NCBI GenBank assembly: GCA_018241185.1
Contig: JAFEEH010000196.1
Span: forward strand, 1 to 64,000
DNA from: Pseudomonadota bacterium
Lineage (GTDB): Bacteria; Pseudomonadota; Gammaproteobacteria; Burkholderiales; Burkholderiaceae_C
Direction of reading: 5' to 3'
Length of the DNA: 64,000 bases
Shown here: piece after piece, positions 16,022-25,524 of the stretch
Layout: each line of letters starts with the position of its first letter
Numbering within the stretch: the stretch's first letter is position 1
The notes under the pieces: generated by a model
The model's database searches: none
What the model saw: only the letters and a program-made list of their open reading frames with translations
Told to the model about the DNA's origin: nothing
Made by a program: the position numbers and the translations under genes

Positions 16022-17905
16022 ATGGATCCCCGGCTGCTGACGCTCTACGAACAGGAACTGCGGTACTTCCGCGAGAGCACGGGCGAGTTCGCGCGCGCCT
16101 TCCCCAAGATCGCCGCCCGGCTCGGCGTGGACGGGCAGGAGGTGGCCGACCCCTACGTGGAGCGGCTCATCGAGGCCACGGCCTTCCTGTCGGCGCGCGT
16201 GCACCTCAAGGTCGATGCCGAGTACCCGCGCTTCACCGGCCACCTGCTCGACATCGTCTACCCGCACTTCCTCGCGCCCACGCCGGCCTGCGGCGTGTGC
16301 GCCTTCCGGCCCGAGCTGGGCGACGCCGTGCTCGCCGCCGGCCCGCTGCTGCCGCGCGGCAGCGCCCTGCGTGCGCGCCAGGCGGTGGGCCAGAACACGC
16401 ACTGCGAATTCCGCACCGCGCACGACCTGCGCGTGTGGCCGGTCGAGCTCACGCGCGCCCAGTACTTCACCTACGCGGCCGACCTGCCGCTGGCGCAACA
16501 CCCGCGCGCCCGTGACATCCGCGGCGGCCTGCGCATCGGGCTGAAGGCCACCGCGGGGCTGAGCTTCGACCAGATCGCACTGGACGCGCTCACGCTGTAT
16601 TTCGGCGGCGCCGACGACGTGGCCTGGCAACTGCACGAATGCATGCTGGCGCAGCCCGTCGGCGTGCTGGTGCGGCGTGCCACAGCCACCGGCCCGGTCA
16701 CCACGCTGCCCGGCAGCGCGATCGCCGAGGTCGGCTTCGGCGACGACGAGGCCCTGTTGCCGGTCACGGCCACCGGCTTCTCGGGCTTTCGCCTGGTGCA
16801 GGAGTACTTCGCCTTTCCCGAGCGCTTCCGCTTCGCGCGCATCGACGGGCTGCGCGCCGCGCTGGCGGCCTGCGGGGGCGACGAGGTCGAGCTGGTGCTG
16901 CTGTTCTCGCGTGGCGACGCGGTGCTGGAGAAGCTGGTCAGCGCCGACAACGTGCAGCTGCACTGCGTGCCCGTCGTCAACCTCTTCCCCAAGCGGCTCG
17001 ACCGCGTCAGCGTGACCGAGGGCGTGAGTCAGTTCCACCTGCTGGCCGACCGCACGCGGCCACAGGATTTCGAGGTGCATTCGCTCACCGAGGTGGTCGG
17101 CCACGCAGCCGCGGTGGCCGGCGGAGAGGGCGCGCGCGAGCAGCTGTTCCGCCCGTTCTACGCCGCGTTCCACGGCAGCCGAGAAGCGCACCCGGCCTAC
17201 TACACGGTAACCCGCGAGCCGCGCGTGATGTCGGCGCGCCAGCGCGGCGAGGGCCATCGCAGCAGCCACATCGGCTCCGAGCTGTACCTGCAGGTGGTCG
17301 ACCCGCAGCAGGCGCCTTTCTCGGGCGCGCTGCGCCAGCTTGCCGTCACCGGGCTGGTGACCAACCGCGACCTCGCGCTGCTGCTGCCGGTCGGGCGCGA
17401 GAACGACTTCGATTGCGTCGACGCCTTCCCGGTGCAGAGTGTGCGCATGGTGCGCGGCCCCTCGCGTCCGGTGTCGCCGGTGGTGCAGCAGGGCCTGGGC
17501 TGGAAGGTGGTCGACCACCTGGCGCTGAACTACCTGTCGCTGGCCGACAGCTCGCCGGCCGAAGGCGCTGCAGCGCTGCGCGAGATGCTCACGCTGTACG
17601 CCGTGCACGCCGACGAGGCGCGCCAGGGCCAGGTGCGCGGCCTGCTGTCGGTGCGCTGCAAGCCGCTGGTGCGACGCCTGCCGCTGCCCGGGCCCATCGC
17701 CTTCGGTCGCGGGCTGGAAGTGACGCTGGAGGTCGACCCGCCCGCCTTCCACGGGCACAGCGCCTTCCTCTTCGGCGCCGTGATGTCGCGCTGGCTCACC
17801 CGCCATGTCGAGGTGAACCACTTCGTCGAAACGGTGCTGCGCGGCGCCGGCAAGGGCGAATGGATGCGATGGAGGCCGCAGTGCGGGACCCGGCCGATCC
17901 TGTGA
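16022..17905 (+). CDS. tssF: T6SS baseplate protein TssF
   Basis: 627 aa, VasA/ImpG family. The signature N-terminus is LLTLYEQELRYFRESTGEFA, followed by FPKIAARLG and FLSARVHLKVDAEYPRFTGH. It is a wedge component of the T6SS baseplate, forming a TssF2-TssG complex with the next gene product. GAGGGG 8 bp upstream supports the ATG at 16022, although the frame stays open further left. It overlaps tssG by 46 bp. Confidence 0.96.
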   Translation: MDPRLLTLYEQELRYFRESTGEFARAFPKIAARLGVDGQEVADPYVERLIEATAFLSARVHLKVDAEYPRFTGHLLDIVYPHFLAPTPACGVCAFRPELGDAVLAAGPLLPRGSALRARQAVGQNTHCEFRTAHDLRVWPVELTRAQYFTYAADLPLAQHPRARDIRGGLRIGLKATAGLSFDQIALDALTLYFGGADDVAWQLHECMLAQPVGVLVRRATATGPVTTLPGSAIAEVGFGDDEALLPVTATGFSGFRLVQEYFAFPERFRFARIDGLRAALAACGGDEVELVLLFSRGDAVLEKLVSADNVQLHCVPVVNLFPKRLDRVSVTEGVSQFHLLADRTRPQDFEVHSLTEVVGHAAAVAGGEGAREQLFRPFYAAFHGSREAHPAYYTVTREPRVMSARQRGEGHRSSHIGSELYLQVVDPQQAPFSGALRQLAVTGLVTNRDLALLLPVGRENDFDCVDAFPVQSVRMVRGPSRPVSPVVQQGLGWKVVDHLALNYLSLADSSPAEGAAALREMLTLYAVHADEARQGQVRGLLSVRCKPLVRRLPLPGPIAFGRGLEVTLEVDPPAFHGHSAFLFGAVMSRWLTRHVEVNHFVETVLRGAGKGEWMRWRPQCGTRPIL

Positions 17906-18984
17906 ACGCGCCCGGTGGCGGTGCCGCCGACGCGGGCTCCGGTCCGACGGACACGCCGGCCGCCTGGCTGGCCGCGCGCGCCGACCGCGCCTGGGCCTAC
18001 GACTACTTCGCCACCCTGCGGCGGCTGGAATGCATGGACCCGCGCGCGCCACGCTGGGGCCAGGCCCTGCGCCCCTCGGCCGAGGCCGTGCGCGTGGGGC
18101 AGGAGCCTTCGCTGTCCTTCGCGCCGGCGCCCTTCAGCCGCTTCGAGCCCGCCACGGCCGATGCACCGCCGCGCCTGCGCCAGCACTTCTTCGGCTACCT
18201 CGGCCCCAACGGGCCGCTGCCCGTGCACCTGTCGGACTTCATCCGCGAGCGCGCGCTCAACCACGGCGACCCGACCTGGCTGGCCTTCCTCGACACCTTC
18301 TCGCACCGCTTCGCGCTGCAGGTCTACCGTGCCTGGGCCAAGGCCCGTCCGGTGACGGGGCTGGACCGTCCGCAGGAGGACCCGTTCCGCCGCCACGTCG
18401 GCGCCTTCGCGGGCATCGGTGGCCCGGCGCGGCAGGAGCGCGATGAGGTGCACGACGACGCGCGGCTGCACTTCTCGGGCTGGCTCGCACGCCGCGTGCA
18501 CAACGTGGACAGCGTCGAGTCGGTGGTGTCGGCGTACTTCGGCGTGCCCGTGCGGCTGGAACGCTGGGTGGGTCACTGGATGCGCCTGCCGGGCGACGAA
18601 CTCACGCGGCTGGGTGCCAGCAACCCGAACGAGGCGTCGCGCACGCTCGGACTCGGCGCGGTCATGGGACGCCAGGTCTGGGACCGGCAGCACAAGGTGC
18701 GGCTGCACCTGGGGCCGCTGTCGCTCGAGCAGTACCGGCGCTTCCTGCCCATCGGCTCGGCGCGCCCGGTGCTCGCGCGCTGGATGCTGCAGCTGCTGGG
18801 CGACGAACTGGAATGGGACGCGCAGCTCGCGCTGCGCAAGGAGGAGGTGCCGCCCACCCGCCTCGGCGCGCAGTCCGGCAACGGACCGCGGCTGGGGTGG
18901 GTGTCGTGGCTCGGCGAACGGCCGCGTGCACGCGACGCGGCCGACGTGCGCATCGTCGGCGCGGCGGCGGGAGGCGTGCCATGA
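17860..18984 (+). CDS. tssG: T6SS baseplate protein TssG
   Basis: 374 aa, VasB/ImpH family. Recognisable blocks are AWAYDYFATLRRLECMDP, FGYLGPNGPLPVHLSDF, FLDTFSHRFALQVYRAW and LGLGAVMGRQVWDRQHKVRL. It partners TssF in the baseplate wedge. The start is ambiguous between ATG 17860 and ATG 17869; both lie inside the end of tssF. The stop overlaps the ATG of the TPR-methyltransferase gene. Confidence 0.95.
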   Translation: MDAMEAAVRDPADPVNAPGGGAADAGSGPTDTPAAWLAARADRAWAYDYFATLRRLECMDPRAPRWGQALRPSAEAVRVGQEPSLSFAPAPFSRFEPATADAPPRLRQHFFGYLGPNGPLPVHLSDFIRERALNHGDPTWLAFLDTFSHRFALQVYRAWAKARPVTGLDRPQEDPFRRHVGAFAGIGGPARQERDEVHDDARLHFSGWLARRVHNVDSVESVVSAYFGVPVRLERWVGHWMRLPGDELTRLGASNPNEASRTLGLGAVMGRQVWDRQHKVRLHLGPLSLEQYRRFLPIGSARPVLARWMLQLLGDELEWDAQLALRKEEVPPTRLGAQSGNGPRLGWVSWLGERPRARDAADVRIVGAAAGGVP

Positions 18985-20318
18985 ACGCTTCCGCCGCCGC
19001 GGCCCGTGCGCCCGCCGGGCTGGCCCAGGCCATCGACTGGCTGCGCGCCGGTCGGCTGGACGATGCCGATGCGGCGCTGAACGCCCTGTCGCGCCGGCAG
19101 CCCGCGGACGCGGACGTGCTGCACTTTCGCGGCGTGCTGCGCCATCGCCAGGGCCGCACCGACGAGGGCATCGGCCTGGTGCGTGGCTCGCTGGCGCTGC
19201 GGCCGCGCAATGCCGCGGCCTGGAACAACCTGGGCAACCTGCTGGTCGAGGCCGGCCGGGCCGACGAGGCCGCCGCCAGCTACCGCCAGGGGCTGTCGCA
19301 TGCGGCCACCGCCGCCCAGGCAGCCAACGGCTGGGCGAATCTGGCGGCGCTGCTGCGCAAGCTCGGCCAGTCCACCGAGGCCGTGCAGGCCTGTCGCAGC
19401 GCGCTGGCGCTGCAGCCGGTGCACGGGCCGGCCTGGTACATCCTCTCGCGCCTGCTGGCGGCGCAGGGCGACGTGGCCGAGGCCGTGCAGGCCTACAGCC
19501 GCGCCATCGCGCTGCTGCCGCAGGAAGCGTCCGGGCGCGCGCAGGTGCTGCGCGCCCTCATGGTGATTGGCGAGCGGGAACGCGCCGCCGGCCTGTTGCG
19601 CGACTGGCTGGCCGAGTCGCCGGGCGACCCGGTGGCGCAGCACCTGCTGGCGGCCTGCGAGGGACGCGCGCCCGAACGTGCGAGCGACGCCTACGTCGCG
19701 CGCGTCTTCGATGCGTATGCCGAGAGCTTCGACGCCAGCCTGCAGCGCCTGAACTACCAGGCGCCTGCGTTGGTGGCGCAGGCCGTGCGCGAGGCGCTGG
19801 GCGAGCCGGCCCGCGCGCTCGACGTGGCGGACGTGGGCTGCGGCACCGGTCTGATGGCGCCGCTGCTGGCGCCCTGGGCGCGGCGGCTCGCGGGCTGCGA
19901 CCTGTCGGCCGGCATGCTGCGCCAGGCGCGGCGGCGCGGCGGCTACGACCATCTGCACCAGGCCGAACTGGTGCATTACCTGGCCACCCAGCCGGCGGCC
20001 TTCGACCTGGTGGTGTCGGCCGACACGCTGTGCTACTTCGGCGATCTGCACGCCGCGGCCCGCGCTGCCGCGCAGTCACTGCGCCCCGGCGGCTGGCTGG
20101 TCTTCACCGTCGAGGCGCTAGAGGGCGAGGACGCGCCCTGTCGTCTCGAGCTGAGCGGCCGCTACACCCATTCCGCCGCCCATGTGCGCGCAGCCCTGGC
20201 GGCCGCCGGCTTCGCGCTGGCGCGCGTGCAAGCCGTGGTGCCTCGCGAGGAGGCCGGTCGCGAGGTGCGCGGCTGGCTCGCGGCGGCGCAGCGTCCTCCT
20301 TCCAGCGGCGCGGTTTGA
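18981..20318 (+). CDS. TPR-repeat SAM-dependent methyltransferase
   Basis: 445 aa, ATGA overlap with tssG. The first ~230 residues are tetratricopeptide repeats (HFRGVLRHRQGRTDEGIGLV, WNNLGNLLVEAGRADEAAAS, WYILSRLLAAQGDVAEAVQA). The C-terminal ~210 residues are a class I methyltransferase with SAM motif ADVGCGTGLMAP and LRPGGWLVFTVE. No signal peptide, so cytoplasmic. Methyltransferases are not core T6SS parts. Tight coupling to tssG and position just before clpV suggest modification of a T6SS component or effector. Substrate unknown. Confidence 0.85.
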   Translation: MNASAAAARAPAGLAQAIDWLRAGRLDDADAALNALSRRQPADADVLHFRGVLRHRQGRTDEGIGLVRGSLALRPRNAAAWNNLGNLLVEAGRADEAAASYRQGLSHAATAAQAANGWANLAALLRKLGQSTEAVQACRSALALQPVHGPAWYILSRLLAAQGDVAEAVQAYSRAIALLPQEASGRAQVLRALMVIGERERAAGLLRDWLAESPGDPVAQHLLAACEGRAPERASDAYVARVFDAYAESFDASLQRLNYQAPALVAQAVREALGEPARALDVADVGCGTGLMAPLLAPWARRLAGCDLSAGMLRQARRRGGYDHLHQAELVHYLATQPAAFDLVVSADTLCYFGDLHAAARAAAQSLRPGGWLVFTVEALEGEDAPCRLELSGRYTHSAAHVRAALAAAGFALARVQAVVPREEAGREVRGWLAAAQRPPSSGAV

Positions 20319-20359
20319 AATGCCGCGCCCTTCGTTCGTCCTTCCGACTGGAGATTCCG

Positions 20360-23122
20360 ATGAGTGAGATCAGCCGCACCGCCCTTTTCGGCAAGCTGAA
20401 CCCGCTGGCCTACAAGGCCATCGAGGGCGCCACCGTCTTCTGCAAGATGCGCGGCAATCCGTACGTCGAGCTCGAGCACTGCCCCGCGCCGCCGCTGCAC
20501 AACCAGGAATCGCACCGGCCCCGCATCGTCCAGCACTACGGGCTCGACATCTCGGTGCTGGCCAAGGACATGACGGCCGCGCTGGACCGCCTGCCGCGCG
20601 GCGCCACGGCCATCAGCGACTTCTCGCCGCACATCGAGAACGCCATCGAGCGCGCCTGGACCTATGCCACGCTGCAGTTCGGCGAGGCGCAGGTGCGCAC
20701 CGGCTACCTGGTCTTCGGCATGCTCAAGTCGCCCAGCCTGCGCAACCCGTTGCTGGGGCTGTCCAAGCAGTTCGAGAAAGTGAAGGTCGAGGACCTGGGC
20801 GACCACTTCGCGAAGATCTGCGATGCCTCGGCCGAATCGAAGATGCGCGCGCAGGACGGCACCGGGATGGGCAGCGGTGATGTGGGCGACGAGACGGGCG
20901 CGATGGCCCCGGCGGCGATGGGCAAGGGCGATGCGCTCAAGAAGTTCGCCGTCGACCTGACCGAGAAGGCCAAGAAGGGCGAGATGGACCCGGTCACGGG
21001 CCGCGACGAGGAGATCCGCCAGATCGTCGACATCCTGATGCGCCGGCGCCAGAACAACCCGCTGCTCACCGGCGAGGCGGGTGTCGGCAAGACGGCGGTG
21101 GTCGAAGGCTTCGCGCAGCGCCTGGCGCGCGGCGACGTGCCACCGCAGCTCAAGGACGTGAAGCTGCTCACGCTCGACATCGGCCTGCTGCAGGCCGGCG
21201 CGAGCATGAAGGGCGAGTTCGAGCAGCGGCTGCGCCAGGTGATCGACGAGGTCCAGTCCTCGCCCACGCCCATCATCCTGTTCATCGACGAGATCCACAC
21301 GCTGGTGGGCGCGGGCGGCGCGGCCGGCACCGGCGATGCCGCCAACCTGCTCAAGCCGGCGCTCGCGCGCGGGAACCTGCGCACCATCGGCGCCACCACC
21401 TGGGCCGAGTACAAGAAGTACATCGAGAAGGACCCCGCGCTGACCCGGCGCTTCCAGGTCGTGCAGGTGCCCGAGCCCGACGAGCAGAAGGCCATCCTGA
21501 TGCTGCGCGGCGTGGCCAGCGTGCTGGAGAAGCACCACCGCGTGCAGCTGCTCGACGAGGCCATCGAGGCGGCCGTCAAGCTCAGCCACCGCTACATCCC
21601 CGCACGCCAGCTGCCCGACAAGGCCGTGAGCCTGCTGGACACCGCCTGCGCCCGCGTGGCCGTGAGCCAGCACGCGACGCCGCCCGAGGTGGAGGACTGC
21701 ATGCGCCGCATCGAGGCGCTGACGGTGGAGCAGGAGATCATCGGCCGCGAGGAGGCCATCGGCATCGACGTCACCAAGCGCGCCGCGCAGGTGACGGCGA
21801 TGCTGGCCGAATCGAAGGCCGAGCTGGAGAAGCTCAACGCGCGCTGGCAGGAGGAGAAGGGCCTCGTGGATCGCCTGCTGGAGTTGCGGGGCCAGCTGCG
21901 CGCGGGCAACAGGCCGGTGGATACCAGCACACCCGTTCAGGCTGAGCCTGTCGAAGCCCGGGACGGCGCTTCGACAGGCTCAGCACGAACGGACGGGCAG
22001 ACATCAGGAGAGAACGGTGCCGCCGCGCCCGACCGCGCCGCGCTGCTCACCGAACTGCACGAGCTGCAGGCCAGGATCCATGCCGTGCAGGGCGAATCGC
22101 CGCTCATCCTCCCCTCGGTCGACGAGCAGGCCGTCGCCTCGGTCGTCGCCGACTGGACGGGCATTCCCGTCGGCCGCATGGTGAAGAACGAGGTCGAGGC
22201 GGTGCTCAAGCTGGCCGACACGCTGAACCAGCGCGTCATCGGCCAGAAGCACGGGCTGGAGATGATCGCGCGGCGCATTCAGACCAGCCGCGCGCGGCTG
22301 GACAACCCGCAGAAGCCCATCGGCGTCTTCATGCTTTGCGGCACCTCGGGCGTCGGCAAGACCGAGACTGCGCTGGCCTTGGCCGAGGCCCTGTACGGCG
22401 GCGAGCAGAACATCATCACCATCAACATGAGCGAGTTCCAGGAGGCGCACACCGTCTCCACGCTCAAGGGCGCGCCGCCTGGCTACGTGGGCTACGGCGA
22501 GGGCGGCATCCTGACCGAGGCGGTGCGCCGCCGGCCCTACAGCGTGGTGCTGCTCGACGAGGTGGAGAAGGCGCACCCCGACGTGCACGAGATCTTCTTC
22601 CAGGTCTTCGACAAGGGCTGGATGGAGGACGGCGAAGGCCGCATGATCGATTTCAAGAACACGATCATCCTGCTCACGACCAACGCCGGCAGCGAGCTGG
22701 TGATGAGCATGTGCCGCGACCCGGAGCTGCTGCCCGACCCGAACGCCCTGGCCGACGCGCTGAAGGCGCCGCTGATGAAGGTGTTCCCGCCCGCGCTGCT
22801 GGGGCGCATCGTCACCATCCCGTACTACCCGCTGTCGCCCGACATGATGAAGAAGATCGTGCGGTTGCAACTGGGCCGCATCAAGAAGCGCGTGGAGGCC
22901 AACCACGGCGTGCCCTTCGAGTACAGCGACGCGGTGGTCGACCAGGTCGTGGCGCGCTGCCAGGACCCGGAATCGGGTGGTCGCGTCATCGACGCCATCC
23001 TCACCAACACGGTGCTGCCGACCATCTCGGTCGAATACCTGCAGCGCCTGGCCACCGGCGGCGAGATCCGCAAGGTGGCGCTGGACGTGAAGGACAGCGA
23101 CTTCACCTACGCCTTCGACTGA
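20360..23122 (+). CDS. tssH: T6SS sheath-recycling ATPase ClpV (TssH)
   Basis: 920 aa. Clp-N repeats (residues 1-160) bind TssC. The first AAA+ domain has GEAGVGKTAVVEGFA and LFIDEIHTLVGAGG; the second has GTSGVGKTETALALAE and VLLDEVEKAHPD. ClpV unfolds contracted sheath for reuse. Residues about 525-544, in the region between the AAA+ domains, are encoded by an in-frame 60-nt palindromic element (21933-21992) absent from ordinary ClpV; both flanks remain in frame, so the gene looks functional. Confidence 0.96.
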   Translation: MSEISRTALFGKLNPLAYKAIEGATVFCKMRGNPYVELEHCPAPPLHNQESHRPRIVQHYGLDISVLAKDMTAALDRLPRGATAISDFSPHIENAIERAWTYATLQFGEAQVRTGYLVFGMLKSPSLRNPLLGLSKQFEKVKVEDLGDHFAKICDASAESKMRAQDGTGMGSGDVGDETGAMAPAAMGKGDALKKFAVDLTEKAKKGEMDPVTGRDEEIRQIVDILMRRRQNNPLLTGEAGVGKTAVVEGFAQRLARGDVPPQLKDVKLLTLDIGLLQAGASMKGEFEQRLRQVIDEVQSSPTPIILFIDEIHTLVGAGGAAGTGDAANLLKPALARGNLRTIGATTWAEYKKYIEKDPALTRRFQVVQVPEPDEQKAILMLRGVASVLEKHHRVQLLDEAIEAAVKLSHRYIPARQLPDKAVSLLDTACARVAVSQHATPPEVEDCMRRIEALTVEQEIIGREEAIGIDVTKRAAQVTAMLAESKAELEKLNARWQEEKGLVDRLLELRGQLRAGNRPVDTSTPVQAEPVEARDGASTGSARTDGQTSGENGAAAPDRAALLTELHELQARIHAVQGESPLILPSVDEQAVASVVADWTGIPVGRMVKNEVEAVLKLADTLNQRVIGQKHGLEMIARRIQTSRARLDNPQKPIGVFMLCGTSGVGKTETALALAEALYGGEQNIITINMSEFQEAHTVSTLKGAPPGYVGYGEGGILTEAVRRRPYSVVLLDEVEKAHPDVHEIFFQVFDKGWMEDGEGRMIDFKNTIILLTTNAGSELVMSMCRDPELLPDPNALADALKAPLMKVFPPALLGRIVTIPYYPLSPDMMKKIVRLQLGRIKKRVEANHGVPFEYSDAVVDQVVARCQDPESGGRVIDAILTNTVLPTISVEYLQRLATGGEIRKVALDVKDSDFTYAFD
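21933..21992 (+). repeat. 60-nt palindromic element in-frame in clpV
   Basis: 25-nt arms at 21933-21957 and 21968-21992 pair at 23 of 25 positions around a 10-nt centre. Length is exactly 60 nt, so the reading frame is kept and 20 residues are added (PVQAEPVEARDGASTGSART). The same element type, same length and same frame, occurs in ltaE at 47325-47384. Confidence 0.9.
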
Positions 23123-23147
23123 GACGCCGACCGGAGATCCCCGCACC

Positions 23148-25517
23148 ATGGCCCAGGACGTGTACCGCATCGACACCGAGTCGCCCGCCGGCAAGGACCT
23201 CATGTTCTGGACGCTGGTCGGCCAGGAGGCCATGAGCCAGCCCTCGGTCTACGAGCTGCGCGTGCTGTCGAAGAACGACGCCATCGCCGCCAAGGACATC
23301 CTGGGCCATGCCTTCGACGTGGTATTCCGCTTCCATGACGCGTCCGATGCCCCGCACGAGCGCCATTGCCGCGGGCATGCCGTGCGTTTTGCACGCCGCG
23401 GTGCGCGCGGGCGCTACTTCGAGTACGTGATCGAGCTGCGCTCGTGGTTCTGGCTGCTGGAGAAGCGCCAGAACGCACGCATCTTCCAGGGCCAGGACGT
23501 GCTGGAGGTGATGGACGCCGTTGTGCACGACAGCCCGATGCGCAAGCTGTGGAACGTCAACAATGACGGCATCGTCGGCAAGCCCGACAAGCGGCCGTAC
23601 TGCGTGCAGTTCGAGGAGAGCGACTTCCGCTTCGTCTCGCGGCTGCTCGAGGAGGAAGGCATCTACTACTGGTTCGACGCGCACGAGGCGCCGGGCACGA
23701 TGTACCTGTCGAACGCCAGCGACGTCGCGCACCAGCCGCTGCCCGTGGCGGCGGAGCTCAAGGACGTGCAGGCCCACCAGACCGACGCCCGCTTCAACGA
23801 ACTGCGGCATTGGTCCAGCGGCATGCGCTATGGGTCGGGTGGCCACGCCTCGCGCGACAGCGACTTCAAGGCCATTCGCAAGAAGCTGGCGGGTGGCAGC
23901 GTGGACGCGGCGGAGCACGAGCTGTCGGACCTGGAGGTCTTCGAGTTCCCCGGCGGCCACCTGCGCGAGGCGGACGCCGACAAGCGCTCACGCATCCGCA
24001 TGGAAGAGCTTGCGGCGCGGCGACGGCTGTATTGGGCCGTGACGCCCTGGCCCGACGTGGCCGTGGGCCGACGCACCCGCATGCACTCGTCGTACACGGC
24101 CGACGACTTCAACGACGAGCACCTCATCGTCAGCTGCCTCATGGTCGCCACGCACCCGGGCTACGAGGGGGTGGACACCTCCGCCGCGGCCAACCTGGAG
24201 AGCGTGGTGCTCGAGATGCTGGCGCAGGACCGGGTGAATGAGGAGCACCGTGACGAACTGCTCGCGATGGTGAAGGGCTTCGACGAGTTCACCCGCCCGC
24301 AGTGGGGCATGCACGAGTTCCTGATCACGAGCGTGCCGCTGAAGGTGCCCTACCGGCCGCCGCGCCTCACGCCGCGCGTGCGCATGCCCGGCCCGCAGTC
24401 GGCCATCGTGGTCGGCCCGGAGGGCGACGAGATCCACGCCGACGAGTTCGGCCGCGTCAAGGTGCACTTCCACTGGGACCGCTACGACGAGAGCAACGAG
24501 AAGTCCACCTGCTGGGTCCGCGTATCGCAGCCATGGGCCGGCAAGGGCTGGGGCGGGTACTTCGCCCCGCGCATCGGGCAGGAGGTGATCGTCGACTTCC
24601 TCAACGGCGATCCGGACCGGCCGATCATCATGGGCCGCGTGTACAACGACGACCAGCCGATCCCGTTCAAGAAGCATGAGCAGAGCGGCTTTCGCACCCG
24701 TTCCACGCCCAAGGGTTCGGCCGCCAACTTCAACGAGTTCCGCTTCGACGACACCAAGGGCAGCGAGCAGGTGTTCCTGCATGCCGAGAAGAACCAGGAC
24801 ATCGAGGTCGAGAACGACGAGACCCACTGGGTCGGCCACGACCGCAAGAAGACCATCGACCACGACGAGACGGTGCATGTCAAGAACGACCGCACCGAGA
24901 CGGTCGACAACAACGAGAAGATCACCATCGGCGTGAACCGTACCGAGTCGGTCGGCGCCAACGAAGACATCACCATCGGCGCCAACCGGACCGAATCGGT
25001 CGGCGCGAACGAGAGCATCACCATCGGCGCCAACCGCACCGAGACGGTGGGTGCCAGCGAAAGCCTCACCGTGGGTGCCAGCCGCACCGACACGGTGGGT
25101 GCCAGCATGACGCAGACGATCGGGGCCTCGCTGACGCAGACCGTGGGCGCGGCGGTGACGCAGACGATCGGCGGCGGGCTGACCGTCACCACGGGCGGGC
25201 CGACGACCTTCCTGGCGGCCGGCGGCTTCAACGTCATTGCGCCCGGCGGCACGAAGATCATCGACTTCCAGCTGGGCCAGATCGGCGGGCAGAACCAGAT
25301 CGGCTACGGCTTCCAGTTCAACTTCTCGGGCATCAACCTGGAAGCGAACATCGTCAAGGGCGAAACCACCGCGTGCACCAACGCCGCCATCGGCGTGAAG
25401 ACGGAGTTCCTGGGCGTGGACACGCGCGCCGCGTCGGCCGTGCAGCAGGCCGCGGCGCTGGAGGCACTGAGCCACGCCACCGGCATCGAGATGGACGCAC
25501 TGAAGATCTTCCTGTGA
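23148..25517 (+). CDS. tssI: T6SS spike protein VgrG (TssI)
   Basis: 789 aa. A gp27-like N-terminal half (YELRVLSKNDAI, FEESDFRFVSRLLEEEGIYYWF) leads to a gp5-like OB domain (EFGRVKVHFHWDRYDESNEK, CWVRVSQPWAGKGWGGYFAPRIGQEVIVDFLNGDPDRPII). The needle is a repetitive beta-helix, including four 16-residue repeats. After it come ~100 residues (FNVIAPGGTKIIDFQ to the end) with no recognised toxin domain, probably a cargo-binding tail. It is followed after 7 bp by the DUF2169 gene, the usual start of a DUF2169/pentapeptide/DUF3540/PAAR cargo module. Confidence 0.96.
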   Translation: MAQDVYRIDTESPAGKDLMFWTLVGQEAMSQPSVYELRVLSKNDAIAAKDILGHAFDVVFRFHDASDAPHERHCRGHAVRFARRGARGRYFEYVIELRSWFWLLEKRQNARIFQGQDVLEVMDAVVHDSPMRKLWNVNNDGIVGKPDKRPYCVQFEESDFRFVSRLLEEEGIYYWFDAHEAPGTMYLSNASDVAHQPLPVAAELKDVQAHQTDARFNELRHWSSGMRYGSGGHASRDSDFKAIRKKLAGGSVDAAEHELSDLEVFEFPGGHLREADADKRSRIRMEELAARRRLYWAVTPWPDVAVGRRTRMHSSYTADDFNDEHLIVSCLMVATHPGYEGVDTSAAANLESVVLEMLAQDRVNEEHRDELLAMVKGFDEFTRPQWGMHEFLITSVPLKVPYRPPRLTPRVRMPGPQSAIVVGPEGDEIHADEFGRVKVHFHWDRYDESNEKSTCWVRVSQPWAGKGWGGYFAPRIGQEVIVDFLNGDPDRPIIMGRVYNDDQPIPFKKHEQSGFRTRSTPKGSAANFNEFRFDDTKGSEQVFLHAEKNQDIEVENDETHWVGHDRKKTIDHDETVHVKNDRTETVDNNEKITIGVNRTESVGANEDITIGANRTESVGANESITIGANRTETVGASESLTVGASRTDTVGASMTQTIGASLTQTVGAAVTQTIGGGLTVTTGGPTTFLAAGGFNVIAPGGTKIIDFQLGQIGGQNQIGYGFQFNFSGINLEANIVKGETTACTNAAIGVKTEFLGVDTRAASAVQQAAALEALSHATGIEMDALKIFL
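24915..25106 (+). repeat. Four 48-nt tandem repeats in vgrG
   Basis: Units begin at 24915, 24963, 25011 and 25059 and each encodes about E(K/D/S)ITIGxNRTESVGAN. They form part of the trimeric beta-helix needle. Degenerate half-units (MTQTIGASLTQTVGA) continue to about 25180. Confidence 0.85.
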
Positions 25518-25524
25518 GCACGGT

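Noticed and set aside
20360..23122. clpV as a pseudogene because of an internal repeat insertion
   Set aside because: The insertion is a multiple of three and both AAA+ domains are intact.
24915..25106. Regular 48-nt repeats resembling a CRISPR array
   Set aside because: No unique spacers; they code for the VgrG beta-helix and vary mainly at synonymous positions.
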